Shown in pieces: positions 38,171-50,848 of a DNA stretch of 64,000 nt. The position numbers were made by a program, and so were the translations under genes. Each line of letters begins with the position of its first letter. Position 1 is the stretch's first letter. Origin of the DNA: Burkholderiales bacterium (GTDB taxonomy: Bacteria > Pseudomonadota > Gammaproteobacteria > Burkholderiales > Burkholderiaceae_C); NCBI GenBank assembly GCA_028868305.1, contig JAGWUS010000001.1:124001-188000 (forward strand), given 5' to 3'. A model generated the notes under the pieces. It did not search any database. It saw nothing but the letters and a program-made list of their open reading frames with translations, and was not told the origin of the DNA.

Positions 38171-38228
38171 CTTCGTCAGCTAAAGCAGTCGCTAACCCAT
38201 GACCGGATCACCCGGTCCGCGTGCCGCC

Positions 38229-40885
<2,657 letters not shown>

Positions 40886-40911
40886 CTACTCACTATGCAC
40901 CTGCGTTCCGG

Positions 40912-41952
40912 TCAGGAAAACAGACGGCGGGCAATCGGCGAGCCTGCTGCCAGATCGCGTTGCTCAAGCGTGTTGTACAGCGTCTCCAGCTCCGTGCCGA
41001 TCACTTCCATGGTCCGGGGTGCCAGCGGCTGGCCGTCGTCGTCGGTCACCACACCGTCCATCGCCTGCGCCAGTGCCGCCGCCGCCTCACGCATACGTAC
41101 AAATGCATGCTCCGCCCGGTCGACCTGGGCCACATCCAGATGCAAAGCAATGTCGCGTATGGCCGATTGGGCAGGATCTTCGGCCAGCGCGGCCTGGGAG
41201 TCGAAGCTCAGCACCAGCACTGGCGGCAAACCTTCTGCAGCGGCAGGCAGCACCATGCGCCCCGGAATAGCACCCGCTACAAAACCGAGCTGGGCGGCGT
41301 TCTGGTGAATGTAGCCAGGACTCCACGATGCATTGAGGGCCCTGATGGTGAAGCCCAGCTGGGCGTCATGAGCGCTGGCGAACTGATCCAGCTCACGGGC
41401 ACGCGCCACCTCATCCAGCATTTCCGGAAACTCGGGCGTGGCACTGATGGCATCGGCAAAAGCCTGTGTCTTGACTACAAACTCGGAATATTCGATTTCA
41501 TTGAGCGCGCCAGAACGATTGGCCAACTGCACTCCCGCCTGAAACGCCCCGTAGCGCTGACCCGCCTGCGGACTTTCCCACTGCTGGGTTGCCAGATTGA
41601 GTCCTTCAATGGAATAGGGCTTGCTGCCGGCACGCCGCGTCGCAGGCATGGCGGCAATGGCAGCCTCCCCGGAAACGGCAGTAACCGAGGTATCCAGGGC
41701 TACCGTAGCAATCACGTCGATCAGCGAGTCCATGGCCGGGCGACGCGGCATCGCCGGCACACTCAGATCACTGGCGGAAATGTCGCTGTCGTCCTGTGTG
41801 AGCATGCTGTCCTGCAGTACGGGCTCGATAGAAACCTCCGGGGCAGAGGCCTGTTTGGGCGCGTTCCTGCGCGACGTCCAGGCGCCATGGGCAACCACAC
41901 CCGCGAGTACCATACCGCCCGCGATTGCCAATCCGATTTGTAAATTGCTCAT
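40912..41952 (-). CDS. zipA: Cell-division protein ZipA
   Basis: Starting at ATG 41952 gives 346 residues: one N-terminal membrane helix (MSNLQIGLAIAGGMVLAGVVAHGAW), then a charged, Ala/Ser-rich linker, and a C-terminal ZipA/FtsZ-binding-like domain from about residue 200. ZipA tethers FtsZ to the membrane. Sequence similarity to enterobacterial ZipA is weak, so much of the call rests on architecture and on the conserved smc-zipA-ligA order. The ORF could be opened 18 codons earlier, but that start overlaps smc and lacks a ribosome-binding site. Confidence 0.8.
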   Translation of the reverse strand: MSNLQIGLAIAGGMVLAGVVAHGAWTSRRNAPKQASAPEVSIEPVLQDSMLTQDDSDISASDLSVPAMPRRPAMDSLIDVIATVALDTSVTAVSGEAAIAAMPATRRAGSKPYSIEGLNLATQQWESPQAGQRYGAFQAGVQLANRSGALNEIEYSEFVVKTQAFADAISATPEFPEMLDEVARARELDQFASAHDAQLGFTIRALNASWSPGYIHQNAAQLGFVAGAIPGRMVLPAAAEGLPPVLVLSFDSQAALAEDPAQSAIRDIALHLDVAQVDRAEHAFVRMREAAAALAQAMDGVVTDDDGQPLAPRTMEVIGTELETLYNTLEQRDLAAGSPIARRLFS

Positions 41953-41959
41953 CGTTGAA

Positions 41960-44900
41960 TCAGGCCAATTCCGCCAGCGTGACCGCCGACTCCATATCCA
42001 CCGCAACGATACGGGACACGCCCTGCTCCTGCATGGTCACACCGATCAGTTGTTCGGCCATTTCCATGGCAATTTTGTTGTGGCTGATGAACAGGAACTG
42101 GGTTTCCTTGCTCATGCTGGACACCAGCTTGGCATACCGCTCGGTGTTTGCGTCGTCCAGGGGCGCGTCCACCTCGTCGAGTAGACAGAACGGCGCCGGG
42201 TTGAGTTGGAAGATCGCAAACACCAGCGCAATGGCGGTCAACGCTTTTTCACCGCCCGAGAGCAGGTGAATGGTCTGGTTCTTCTTGCCCGGTGGCTGCG
42301 CAATCACCTGCACACCCGAATCCAGAATTTCATCGCCAGTGATGACCAGGCGTGCGTTGCCACCACCAAACAGCTCGGGGAACATGCGGCCAAAGTGCTG
42401 GTTGACCTGGGCGAATGTGCCAGACAGCAATTCACGCGTTTCGCCATCAATCTTGCGGATCGCGTCTTCCAGTGTATTCATGGCCTGGGTCAGATCAACG
42501 TTCTGCGCATCCAGAAACTGCTTGCGCTCGCGCGACGCCACCAGCTCATCCAGAGCCGCCAGATTGACCGCACCCAGCGCGGCGATTTCGCGGAGCAGGC
42601 GGTCGATGTCACCCTGCATCCCGAACAGGCGCACGTTGCCATCCTTGACACTTTGTTCGATCGCTTCCAGATCGGCCTGTGCGTCCAGCAACTGCTGTTC
42701 GTACTGTTCAAAGCCCAGCCGTGCGGCCTGCTCCTTGAGCTGGAATTCGGTGATGCGCTGGCGCAGCGGATCAAGCTCGCGTTCCAGTTGCATGCGGCGC
42801 TCATCGCTGGCACGCAGCTTGGCCGTCAGGTCATCGTATTCGCTGCGTTTGGCACCCAGCGACTGTTCACGTTCGAGTTTCAAGGCCAATGCGTTTTGCA
42901 AACCCGCCTGTGCGGCGGCATCGGTTAGACGGGCCAATTCATCCTGGGCGCGCTGCTCTTCAGCGTAAATCGACTGTGTCTGCTGGTCGGCCGTCTCAAT
43001 CGCCCGGGACAGTTCGGCATTGCGCGCCTGCAGGCTGCGCTGCGCAAACGTGGCTTCCTGGGCCTGCCGTTCCAGGCTACGTTGCTGTTCGCGACACTGG
43101 GTGAGCTTGCGCTGCGCCTCAATGACACGCTCATCCAACTGTGCATGGCGTTCCTGGCTGTCGGCCAGCTGCATATCCAGCGACTCGAACCGCCCTTCAG
43201 CCGTGACGCGGCGTTCCTGCAAATCGTCCAGCTGCGCCACTACCTCCGTTAAGTCAGCCTCAATCTGCGCGCTGCGGGCACGGGTTTGCTCCAGCAACTG
43301 CGACAGGCGCAGGGTTTCCACCTGCAGTTCGTGGGTGCGGCTTTGTGCCTCAGAAGCTTCGCGGCGCGCAGTCACCAGGCGCTGCGCACTGTCGGCATAA
43401 GCGGACTCAGCACGGGCCAGTGCCACGCGCGACTCATCAGCAATCAGCACCTGCGCGCGCAACTTTTTTTCCAGATTTTCAATTTCCTGGGCGCGAGCAA
43501 GCAGGCCAGCCTGCTCGGAATCCTGTGCATAAAAGCTCACACTGTGGGGCATGACCACATGGCCGGACTTCACATAAATACTCTCGCCACTCTGGAGCTT
43601 GTCGCGCTGGGCCAGCGCTTCTTCAAAACTCGAAGCGGTATAGCAGCCCTGCAGCCAGTCCGTCAGTACGGCCTTCTGTCCGGAATCGTTGACCCGGAGC
43701 AAATCGGCCAGCCGCGGCAGTTGCCCGGCACGCTCTGGCACTGAAGCCAAGGGCGGGCTGAAAAATGCCAACTTGGCAGGAGGCGCGTCGCTCGCAAAAG
43801 CGCGCACCATCTCCAGACGCGACACTTCCAACGCCCCAAGGCGTTCCCGCAACGCGCCTTCGAGGGCGTTTTCCCAGCCCTGCTCAATGTGGATGCGGCT
43901 CCACAAGCCCTGTAAATGGTCCAACCCATGTTTTGCCAACCAGGGTTGCAGCTTGCCGTCAGTTTTAACTTTTTCCTGCAGGGCCTTGAGTGCTTCCATG
44001 CGCGCGGACAGGTCCGCCTGGCGTGCGGACTCGTCATTCACCGCCTGTTGCTGGTTGCGTCGGGCCTCGTCCAGCCGTGGAACCGCTTCCTGCAGGTCTT
44101 GCAGACGCGCCTCGGCCACAGCGAGTGTTTCCTGCGATGCTTCAAGCTGCTCCTGCAGGTTCGGCAGGCGTGCTTCGTCCGGCGCACCCAGGGCATTGCG
44201 GTCAGCGGTTAGCCGTTCACTGCGGGTGGTCAGCTGGCGGGATTGTTCCTCGATGCTGCGCTGCTCTGCTGCCAGTACCTGGATTTGCTGTTGCACCTGC
44301 ATGACGCTGCCGCGCTGATCGTTGGCGGAAGTCTGCGCCGCGGTGACCGCGTCTTCCAGTTCTGGCAGCTGTTGCGCCTGCTCTTCGACCTGGGCGGCAA
44401 GAAGCTCGGTCTGTTCTTCACCCAATGCGGCCAGTTCAGCCAGGCGTTCAATTTCGGCATGGGCGTCATCCTTGCGGGTGGCCCATTGGGTGACCTGGTC
44501 TTTCAAGGTGAGCAGGCGTTGCTCCACACGCTGGCGGCCTTCGACGACAAAGCGGATTTCCGCTTCCAGGCGGCCTACATCGGTGCTGGCTTCGTACAGC
44601 AGCCCCTGGGCCTGGTTGACCTGGTCACCGGCCGTGTAGTGCGCCTGGCGCACAACTTCGAGATCCGCCTCGATGTGACGTAGGTCCGCCGTGCGGGCTT
44701 CCAACGCATTGATGGCGCTCAGGGATTCGGACTGCACCTTGGCTTGGTCAGCCTGCGCCTCGGCGCGCTTCAGAAACCATTGCTGCTGCTGCTTGAGGGT
44801 GACTTCGGATTGCAGCGCCTTGTATTTCTGCGCGACTTCTGCCTGCTTTTCGAGCTTTTCCAGATTGGTCGTGAGTTCCCGCAGGATGTCGTCCACTCGG

Positions 44901-45475
44901 GTCAGGTTTTCACGGGTGTCCGACAGGCGGCTTTCGGTCTCGCGGCGGCGTTCCTTGTATTTGGAAACCCCGGCGGCCTCTTCCAGAAACAGGCGCAACT
45001 CTTCGGGTTTGGACTCAATGATGCGGCTAATGGTGCCCTGTCCAATGATGGCGTAAGCGCGCGGGCCCAGACCCGTACCCAGAAATACGTCCTGAACATC
45101 GCGGCGGCGCACTGGCTGGTTGTTGATGAAATAGCTGGAGCCGCCGTCCCGGGTCAGCACGCGCTTGACCGCAATTTCCGCAAACTGGCCCCATTGGCCA
45201 CCAGCGCGGTGGTCGGAGTTGTCAAACACCAACTCTACGCTGGAGCGGCTGGCGGGCTTGCGGGTGGTAGTGCCATTGAAAATAACGTCCTGCATGGACT
45301 CACCACGCAATTCACTGGCCTTGCTTTCGCCCAGTACCCAACGCACCGCGTCCATAATGTTGGATTTTCCGCAACCGTTGGGGCCCACCACCCCCACCAG
45401 CTGCCCTGGAAGCAGGAAATTGGTGGGTTCGGCAAACGATTTGAAGCCGGATAACTTGATGGAGTTGAGACGCAC
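41960..45475 (-). CDS. smc: Chromosome segregation protein SMC
   Basis: The 1171-residue condensin ATPase has a Walker A at GPNGCGKSNIMDAVRWVLGE, long coiled coils rich in Glu/Gln/Arg (about 170-500 and 670-1000), a hinge at about 510-650, and a C-terminal head with signature LLSGGEKALTAIALVFAIF and Walker B PFCLLDEVDAPLDDAN. It organises and segregates the chromosome with ScpAB. It is the first gene of the smc-zipA-ligA-def series and ends seven bases before zipA. Confidence 0.97.
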   Translation of the reverse strand: MRLNSIKLSGFKSFAEPTNFLLPGQLVGVVGPNGCGKSNIMDAVRWVLGESKASELRGESMQDVIFNGTTTRKPASRSSVELVFDNSDHRAGGQWGQFAEIAVKRVLTRDGGSSYFINNQPVRRRDVQDVFLGTGLGPRAYAIIGQGTISRIIESKPEELRLFLEEAAGVSKYKERRRETESRLSDTRENLTRVDDILRELTTNLEKLEKQAEVAQKYKALQSEVTLKQQQQWFLKRAEAQADQAKVQSESLSAINALEARTADLRHIEADLEVVRQAHYTAGDQVNQAQGLLYEASTDVGRLEAEIRFVVEGRQRVEQRLLTLKDQVTQWATRKDDAHAEIERLAELAALGEEQTELLAAQVEEQAQQLPELEDAVTAAQTSANDQRGSVMQVQQQIQVLAAEQRSIEEQSRQLTTRSERLTADRNALGAPDEARLPNLQEQLEASQETLAVAEARLQDLQEAVPRLDEARRNQQQAVNDESARQADLSARMEALKALQEKVKTDGKLQPWLAKHGLDHLQGLWSRIHIEQGWENALEGALRERLGALEVSRLEMVRAFASDAPPAKLAFFSPPLASVPERAGQLPRLADLLRVNDSGQKAVLTDWLQGCYTASSFEEALAQRDKLQSGESIYVKSGHVVMPHSVSFYAQDSEQAGLLARAQEIENLEKKLRAQVLIADESRVALARAESAYADSAQRLVTARREASEAQSRTHELQVETLRLSQLLEQTRARSAQIEADLTEVVAQLDDLQERRVTAEGRFESLDMQLADSQERHAQLDERVIEAQRKLTQCREQQRSLERQAQEATFAQRSLQARNAELSRAIETADQQTQSIYAEEQRAQDELARLTDAAAQAGLQNALALKLEREQSLGAKRSEYDDLTAKLRASDERRMQLERELDPLRQRITEFQLKEQAARLGFEQYEQQLLDAQADLEAIEQSVKDGNVRLFGMQGDIDRLLREIAALGAVNLAALDELVASRERKQFLDAQNVDLTQAMNTLEDAIRKIDGETRELLSGTFAQVNQHFGRMFPELFGGGNARLVITGDEILDSGVQVIAQPPGKKNQTIHLLSGGEKALTAIALVFAIFQLNPAPFCLLDEVDAPLDDANTERYAKLVSSMSKETQFLFISHNKIAMEMAEQLIGVTMQEQGVSRIVAVDMESAVTLAELA

Positions 45476-45518
45476 GGAACTGTTCTACTGACGCTAAGCC
45501 CGCAATGATACCGTGAGG

Positions 45519-45905
45519 TCAGCCGCGCAGGGCCTGTTCGATTTTGCTGGCTAGCGCTGTCAGATTCGGGGGTTTTACGATATACCCTGACACCCCCAGT
45601 GGCAACGCCTCACCCACCGTAGCCGCACTGGAATCCGCACTCAGAAAAATGACCGGAATATTGCTGATCTGGTTATTGGGCAGAGAGCGCAGCTGCCTAA
45701 CCAGCTCAATGCCACCCACGGGCTGCATGTGCACGTCGGTCAGAATCAGGTCGGGCTTGAGTTTGATGACCTCCCGGATGGCCGTGGCGCCATCTTCGAA
45801 GGCATAGAGATCCAGAATTCCCAGCTTGCGCAAACTGCTGAGGATAAAGGTACTCATGATCTTTTCATCCTCCACAACTATCACGCGCGCCCGTTTGATG
45901 TCCAT
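45519..45905 (-). CDS. Stand-alone response-regulator receiver protein
   Basis: The 128-residue protein is a lone CheY-like receiver domain: acidic pocket VEDE (Glu12, Asp13), phospho-acceptor Asp57 in LILTDVHMQPVGG, the Ser/Thr switch in FLSADSS and the conserved lysine in GYIVKPP. No output domain follows. The gene lies 17 bases downstream of an Hpt-domain gene on the same strand, and the two may form part of a phosphorelay. The cognate kinase is not in the window. Confidence 0.9.
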   Translation of the reverse strand: MDIKRARVIVVEDEKIMSTFILSSLRKLGILDLYAFEDGATAIREVIKLKPDLILTDVHMQPVGGIELVRQLRSLPNNQISNIPVIFLSADSSAATVGEALPLGVSGYIVKPPNLTALASKIEQALRG

Positions 45906-45922
45906 TGTGGTTCAGCTCCTGT

Positions 45923-46297
45923 TCAGCGTGCACCCGCGGCTATGAGAAATGCAGAGACTTCTGCCAGCAGGGCTTCCAGTTTGGAGCGCAGCGCTGCGTA
46001 GGCCAGCGCAGTTTCGGCCAAGGTGCTGCTCTTGCTCAGGCCTTCTACCCCGGCCAGCTCCGCGCACAGTTCCGGTCCACAGAATATGGGAAGAAAGCCT
46101 TTCATAGGATGCAGCAGCCGGTTGACACCTACCAGGTCACCGCTGCGAAGGCAGATGTCAATCAACGGAATATCCCGCGCCAGCGATTCTTCCAGCATGG
46201 TCAGCATGGGTGGCAGCGCTTCAGCGTCGCCCAGTTGCGACACGGCGCGGTCTCTGTCAAGGTACTTGGGCAGCGCACCGCCATCTGCAGAAGTCAT
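45923..46297 (-). CDS. Histidine phosphotransfer (Hpt) domain protein
   Basis: The product contains an Hpt helix with the phospho-accepting histidine in LLHPMKGFLPIF (HxxKG motif; His63 from the chosen start). I chose the ATG at 46297 because GGAG lies seven bases upstream; earlier in-frame starts at 46327 (ATG) and 46345 (GTG) have no such site. The 124-residue protein would shuttle phosphate between a hybrid kinase and a receiver, plausibly the one encoded directly downstream. It diverges from dapC. Confidence 0.8.
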   Translation of the reverse strand: MTSADGGALPKYLDRDRAVSQLGDAEALPPMLTMLEESLARDIPLIDICLRSGDLVGVNRLLHPMKGFLPIFCGPELCAELAGVEGLSKSSTLAETALAYAALRSKLEALLAEVSAFLIAAGAR

Positions 46298-46369
46298 TGC
46301 CAGCTCCGGTTCAGTGTCCGGGAACATCCCGCATGCCCGTGACACCGCGCCAAGTTTAGCGCCTACTCA

Positions 46370-46385
46370 GGGATAATGCGGCCCT
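46370..46385 (+). promoter_or_regulatory. -10 element directly before dapC
   Basis: AGGGATAAT with GATAAT at 46372-46377 ends eight bases before the ATG of dapC. No Shine-Dalgarno site is visible between the box and the start codon. Confidence 0.45.
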
Positions 46386-47600
46386 ATGAACCCGAATTTG
46401 TTGCAGTTGCAGGCCTACCCATTTGAGCGCTTGCGCAAGCTGTTTTCCACCGTCACGCCCAATGCCGCCTATCGCCCCATCAGCCTGGGCATTGGCGAGC
46501 CTCGGCACCCGACTCCCGACCTGATCAAGCAGGCCTATTGCCAGGCCATTACGGCAGCCGACGGTGGACTATCGGTGTATCCCGCCACGGCGGGGGAACT
46601 ATCGCTGCGGACTTCCATCGCCCGGTGGCTCAAACGCCGCTACGCACTGGATCTGGACATTGCTACGCAAATCCTGCCGGTCAATGGCTCACGGGAGGCG
46701 CTGTTTGCGTTTGCGCAGACGGTGGTGGACCGTGAAAAAGCAGGTGCTGCGGGCCCGGCCCTGGTGGTGTGCCCCAATCCCTTCTACCAAATCTATGAGG
46801 GGGCGGCCTACCTGTCGGGTGCGCAGCCCTACTTTGTGCCCTCCGACCCAGCCCGCAACTTTGCCCAGGACTGGGGCAGTGTGCCTGCGGATGTGTGGGC
46901 GCGCACCCAGCTGCTATACGTCTGCTCGCCAGGCAATCCCGCCGGGGCGGTGATGCCCCTGAACGAGTGGCAGAAACTGTTTGAACTCAGCGACCGTTAT
47001 GGCTTTGTGATTGCGTCCGACGAGTGCTACAGCGAGATCTTCTTCCGCGACGAGCCCCCCCTGGGCGGGCTGGAAGCCGCCGCCCAGCTGGGCCGCACCG
47101 ATTTCAGGAATCTGCTGATTTTCACCAGCCTGTCCAAACGCAGCAATGTGCCAGGCATGCGCAGCGGTTTTTGTGCTGGAGACGCCGCCCTCGTCAAGCA
47201 GTTCCTGCTGTACCGCACCTACCACGGCAGCGCCATGAGCACGGTGGTCCAGGCCGCCAGCTTGGCTGCGTGGAATGATGAACAGCACGTTATCGACAAT
47301 CGCGCCAAGTACCGCTCCAAGTTTGCGCAGGTCACGCCCATGCTGTCGGCTGTGCTGGACGTGGCCTTGCCGGATGCTGGCTTCTATTTGTGGGCCGGTG
47401 TGAAGGGCAGCGATACCGATTTCGCACGCGACCTGCTCGCTACTTACAATGTAACGGTGCTGCCTGGCAGCTTTCTGGCGCGCGAAGCACACGGCAGCAA
47501 CCCTGGAGCTGGCCGCATCCGCATGGCACTGGTGGCTGAAACCGAAGAATGCGTGGAAGCCGCCCAGCGCATTGTCCAGTTTGTGAAATCCCGAGTTTGA
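46386..47600 (+). CDS. dapC: N-succinyldiaminopimelate aminotransferase
   Basis: A 404-residue fold-type I PLP aminotransferase. The lysine that binds PLP is in SLSKRSNVPGMRSGF, with NPFYQIYEGAAYLSGA, CSPGNPAGAV and ASDECYSEI as further cofactor and substrate contacts. The subgroup that contains DapC transaminates N-succinyl-2-amino-6-ketopimelate with glutamate. Position immediately upstream of dapD, and of dapE two genes further on, makes the assignment firm and gives three steps of the succinylase lysine/DAP branch in one operon. Confidence 0.94.
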   Translation: MNPNLLQLQAYPFERLRKLFSTVTPNAAYRPISLGIGEPRHPTPDLIKQAYCQAITAADGGLSVYPATAGELSLRTSIARWLKRRYALDLDIATQILPVNGSREALFAFAQTVVDREKAGAAGPALVVCPNPFYQIYEGAAYLSGAQPYFVPSDPARNFAQDWGSVPADVWARTQLLYVCSPGNPAGAVMPLNEWQKLFELSDRYGFVIASDECYSEIFFRDEPPLGGLEAAAQLGRTDFRNLLIFTSLSKRSNVPGMRSGFCAGDAALVKQFLLYRTYHGSAMSTVVQAASLAAWNDEQHVIDNRAKYRSKFAQVTPMLSAVLDVALPDAGFYLWAGVKGSDTDFARDLLATYNVTVLPGSFLAREAHGSNPGAGRIRMALVAETEECVEAAQRIVQFVKSRV

Positions 47601-47622
47601 TTAACCCTTAAAAGCGTTCCCC

Positions 47623-48447
47623 ATGAGCCAACAACTGCAACAAATCATCGAAGCCGCGTGGGAAGACCGCGCCAATATCTCTGTGGCCTCTGCCCCCGCC
47701 GAAGTGCGTGACGCGGTCGAGCATGTGTTGAACGAGCTCGACGCCGGCCGCCTGCGTGTGGCCACCCGTGAATCCGTGGGCCATTGGACTACCCACCAGT
47801 GGATCAAGAAAGCCGTGCTGTTGAGCTTTCGCCTCAAGGACAACGCCATCATCCAGTCTGGCGATCTGGGTTTTTACGACAAAGTGCCGACCAAGTTCGC
47901 GGGCATGTCGGAAGCCGAACTCAAGGCCACCGGCGTGCGCGTGGTGCCACCGGCTGTGGCCCGCCGCGGCAGCTTCCAGGGCAAGGGCGTAGTGTTGATG
48001 CCATCGTATTGCAACATCGGCTCCTATGTGGACGAAGGCTCCATGGTCGACGCCTGGGCCACGGTGGGCTCATGCGCACAGATCGGCAAGAACGTGCACC
48101 TCAGCGGTGGCGTAGGCATTGGCGGCGTACTGGAGCCCATGCAGGCAGGCCCGACCATCATTGAAGACAACTGCTTCATCGGTGCCCGCTCCGAAGTGGT
48201 TGAAGGCGTGATCATTGAGGAAAACTCGGTGATCTCGATGGGCGTTTATATCGGCCAAAGCACCAAGATTTACGATCGCGCCACCGGCACTGTGACCTAT
48301 GGCCGCGTGCCTGCGGGTTCGGTGGTGGTCTCTGGCAACCTGCCCAGCGCGGACGGCAAATACAGCCTGTACTGCGCAGTGATCGTGAAGCGTGTGGATG
48401 CACAGACCCGCGCCAAGACGGCCCTCAACGACCTTTTGCGTGACTGA
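47623..48447 (+). CDS. dapD: Tetrahydrodipicolinate N-succinyltransferase
   Basis: The 274-residue enzyme transfers succinyl from succinyl-CoA to tetrahydrodipicolinate. A helical N-domain is followed by a left-handed beta helix built of hexapeptide repeats ([56 protein letters not shown]), then the conserved C-terminus [26 protein letters not shown]. It lies 22 bases downstream of dapC. Confidence 0.97.
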   Translation: MSQQLQQIIEAAWEDRANISVASAPAEVRDAVEHVLNELDAGRLRVATRESVGHWTTHQWIKKAVLLSFRLKDNAIIQSGDLGFYDKVPTKFAGMSEAELKATGVRVVPPAVARRGSFQGKGVVLMPSYCNIGSYVDEGSMVDAWATVGSCAQIGKNVHLSGGVGIGGVLEPMQAGPTIIEDNCFIGARSEVVEGVIIEENSVISMGVYIGQSTKIYDRATGTVTYGRVPAGSVVVSGNLPSADGKYSLYCAVIVKRVDAQTRAKTALNDLLRD

Positions 48448-48485
48448 GTTCGGTTAAACACCACCCAATCAGGAGTCTGAGCACG

Positions 48486-49646
48486 ATGGCCACCAACAGC
48501 ACACCGGGAACGATGGAGCGGATTCTCCGCCTCATGAGCGACAAGAAGGCGTCCGACGTTTATCTGTCGGCGCATTCACCGGCGCTGATCCGCATCAATG
48601 GCCAGTGTGTGCCCATCAACAGCCAGTCTTTGCCGGCTGACGCGCCCAAGAATCTGCTGGCCGAAGTACTGCCAGCCAACCGGATCGCCGAACTGGAAGA
48701 AACCGGTGAGCTCAATATGGGCTTCCCAGTGGACGGCGTGGGGCGTTTTCGCGTCAGCGCCATGCGCCAGCGCGGCTCATATGCAGCGGTTATCCGTTAC
48801 ATCACCGTGGATGTCCCGCCCCTGGCGAATCTGGCGGTTCCGCTGGTGCTGGGCGACCTCATCATGGAAAAGCGTGGTCTGATCCTGATGGTGGGCGCTA
48901 CCGGTGCGGGCAAGAGCACCACGCTGGCGTCCATGCTGGACTTCCGCAATGAGCATCTGGCTGGTCACATCCTGACCATCGAAGACCCTATCGAGTTTCT
49001 TTTCAGGAACAAGAAGGCTGTCGTTAACCAGCGTGAGATTGGTGTCGACACCGAATCGCTGCAGGTAGCGCTCAAAAATGCATTGCGTCAGGCGCCCGAT
49101 GTGATTTTGATTGGCGAAATCCGCGACCGGGAGACCATGTCGGCAGCCATTGCCTATGCCCAGTCGGGGCATCTATGTCTGGCCACCATGCACGCCAACA
49201 ACAGCTACCAGGCCATGAACCGCATCCTGAGTTTCTACCCGGTGGAAGTCCGCCCCACCATGCTGGGCGACCTGGCTGCCGCCCTCAAGGCCGTGGTATC
49301 ACAGCGCCTGCTGCGCACCACAACGGGTGCCCGCACACCTGCGGTGGAAATTCTGCTCAACACCAAGCTCGTGGCTGAAATGGTTGAAAAGGGGGACTTC
49401 TCTGGAGTCAAGGAAGCCATGGAGAAATCGATGGCCGAAGGCTCGCAGTCTTTTGAGCACGACATTGCGCGCTTGATCGTGGAAGGCGTTGTCGACCGCA
49501 AGGAAGGACTGGCGCATGCCGACTCGCCCACCAACCTGATGTGGCGACTGCAAAACGACTTCACCAAGGTGGTACAACCGGTGGCCGCCCAGGACGAGGA
49601 TGAACAGGCTTCGTTCACAGAGATCACCCTGGACGTGAAGCACTGA
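48486..49646 (+). CDS. pilU: Type IV pilus twitching ATPase, PilU-like
   Basis: A 386-residue retraction ATPase of the PilT/PilU group. The N-terminal PAS-like domain is followed by Walker [16 protein letters not shown], the Asp box TIEDPIEF, Walker [11 protein letters not shown] and the His box [12 protein letters not shown]. The AIRNLIRE motif of PilT is not seen, and an acidic C-terminal tail ([17 protein letters not shown]) extends the protein, so PilU is the better match. It lies between dapD and dapE; its stop overlaps the dapE ATG by one base. Confidence 0.9.
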   Translation: MATNSTPGTMERILRLMSDKKASDVYLSAHSPALIRINGQCVPINSQSLPADAPKNLLAEVLPANRIAELEETGELNMGFPVDGVGRFRVSAMRQRGSYAAVIRYITVDVPPLANLAVPLVLGDLIMEKRGLILMVGATGAGKSTTLASMLDFRNEHLAGHILTIEDPIEFLFRNKKAVVNQREIGVDTESLQVALKNALRQAPDVILIGEIRDRETMSAAIAYAQSGHLCLATMHANNSYQAMNRILSFYPVEVRPTMLGDLAAALKAVVSQRLLRTTTGARTPAVEILLNTKLVAEMVEKGDFSGVKEAMEKSMAEGSQSFEHDIARLIVEGVVDRKEGLAHADSPTNLMWRLQNDFTKVVQPVAAQDEDEQASFTEITLDVKH

Positions 49647-50848
49647 TGGCAGAAACCCTGTACCTGGCAGAGCAATTGATTGCGCGTGCATCGGTCACGC
49701 CCCTGGACAGCGGCTGTCAGGACCTGATTGCACAGCGTCTGGCGGCGTGCGGCTTCCTTTGCGAGAGCATCGTCAGTGGCCCGGACGATTTCCGCGTCAC
49801 CAATTTATGGGCAAAAAGGCCTGCGACCCTTGCAGGAATTGCACAAACCGCTACTGAATTGATAGCAAATAGCAGAACACCAAAAACGCTGTTGTTTGCC
49901 GGGCACACCGATGTGGTACCCACGGGACCTCTGGATCAGTGGAGCAGCCCTCCGTTTGCGCCCAGTTACCGAGATGGCCGACTTTACGGACGCGGTGCCA
50001 GCGACATGAAAACCTCGCTGGCCGCTTTTGTCGTGGCGGTGGAAGAGTTTATTGCGGCCAACCCTGCGCCCTGTCTCCAGATCGCATTCCTGTTGACCAG
50101 CGACGAGGAAGGTCCTGCCAATGACGGCACGGTCGTCGTCTGCAATGCGCTGAAGGCCCGTGGCGAGGTGCTGGACTACTGCATTGTGGGCGAACCCACC
50201 TCGGTCGAGCGCACCGGCGACATGATCAAAAACGGGCGGCGTGGCACCATGAGCGCCAAGCTCACGGTCAAAGGTGTGCAAGGCCATATTGCCTATCCGC
50301 ACATGGCGAAGAACCCCATCCACCTGGTCGCACCTGCGCTGGCAGAGCTGGTGGGTATCACATGGGACGCTGGCAACGCCTTCTTCCCGCCGACCACCTG
50401 GCAAATCAGCAACATCCACGGGGGTACTGGGGCGAGCAATGTGATTCCAGGCAGCGTCGTGATTGATTTCAACTTCCGGTTTTCCACCGAGTCCACTCCG
50501 GAATCCTTGCAGTCGCGCCTGGTGCAAGTACTCGATCAGCATGGCCTCGACTACGAACTGGCCTGGACCGTTGGCGGCCTGCCCTTTTTGACCACCCCCG
50601 GCCCGCTGGTCGACGCCGTGCGCCAGGCCATACGGGACGAGACCGGCCTGGAAACCCAGCTCTCGACCACGGGCGGTACCAGCGATGGCCGTTTCATCGC
50701 CCAGATCTGCCCCCAGGTTATTGAGCTTGGCCCGCCCAATGCCACGATCCACAAGGTCGACGAATACGTGGAGCTGGCCGATATCGAACCGCTCAAGAAC
50801 ATCTACCGCCGGGTACTTGAAAATCTGAACGCGCAGGCCAGTGCATGA
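49646..50848 (+). CDS. dapE: N-succinyl-L,L-diaminopimelate desuccinylase
   Basis: A 400-residue dizinc M20-family hydrolase. Metal ligands are visible in [36 protein letters not shown] and [20 protein letters not shown] and [15 protein letters not shown] complete the C-terminus. It releases succinate to give L,L-diaminopimelate. It is about 20 residues longer than typical DapE (about 375). The extra stretch [18 protein letters not shown] just before the first metal motif coincides with copy E of the 55-bp repeat. It overlaps pilU by one base and prmB by four. Confidence 0.96.
   Translation: MAETLYLAEQLIARASVTPLDSGCQDLIAQRLAACGFLCESIVSGPDDFRVTNLWAKRPATLAGIAQTATELIANSRTPKTLLFAGHTDVVPTGPLDQWSSPPFAPSYRDGRLYGRGASDMKTSLAAFVVAVEEFIAANPAPCLQIAFLLTSDEEGPANDGTVVVCNALKARGEVLDYCIVGEPTSVERTGDMIKNGRRGTMSAKLTVKGVQGHIAYPHMAKNPIHLVAPALAELVGITWDAGNAFFPPTTWQISNIHGGTGASNVIPGSVVIDFNFRFSTESTPESLQSRLVQVLDQHGLDYELAWTVGGLPFLTTPGPLVDAVRQAIRDETGLETQLSTTGGTSDGRFIAQICPQVIELGPPNATIHKVDEYVELADIEPLKNIYRRVLENLNAQASA
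49813..49866 (-). repeat. Copy E of the 55-bp intragenic repeat (in dapE)
   Basis: On the plus strand GCCTGCGACCCTTGCAGG, TTGCACAAACCGCTAC and GAATTGATAGC align without gaps over 54 positions to the complement of the other copies, though this one is degenerate. It is antisense to dapE and translated as [14 protein letters not shown], an apparent extra loop relative to other DapE proteins. Confidence 0.6.

Noticed and set aside
38201-38217. Hairpin GACCGG/CCGGTC between hemerythrin and def genes
   Set aside because: It is a six-pair stem without a T-run on either strand. It may assist convergent termination but is not annotated as a terminator.
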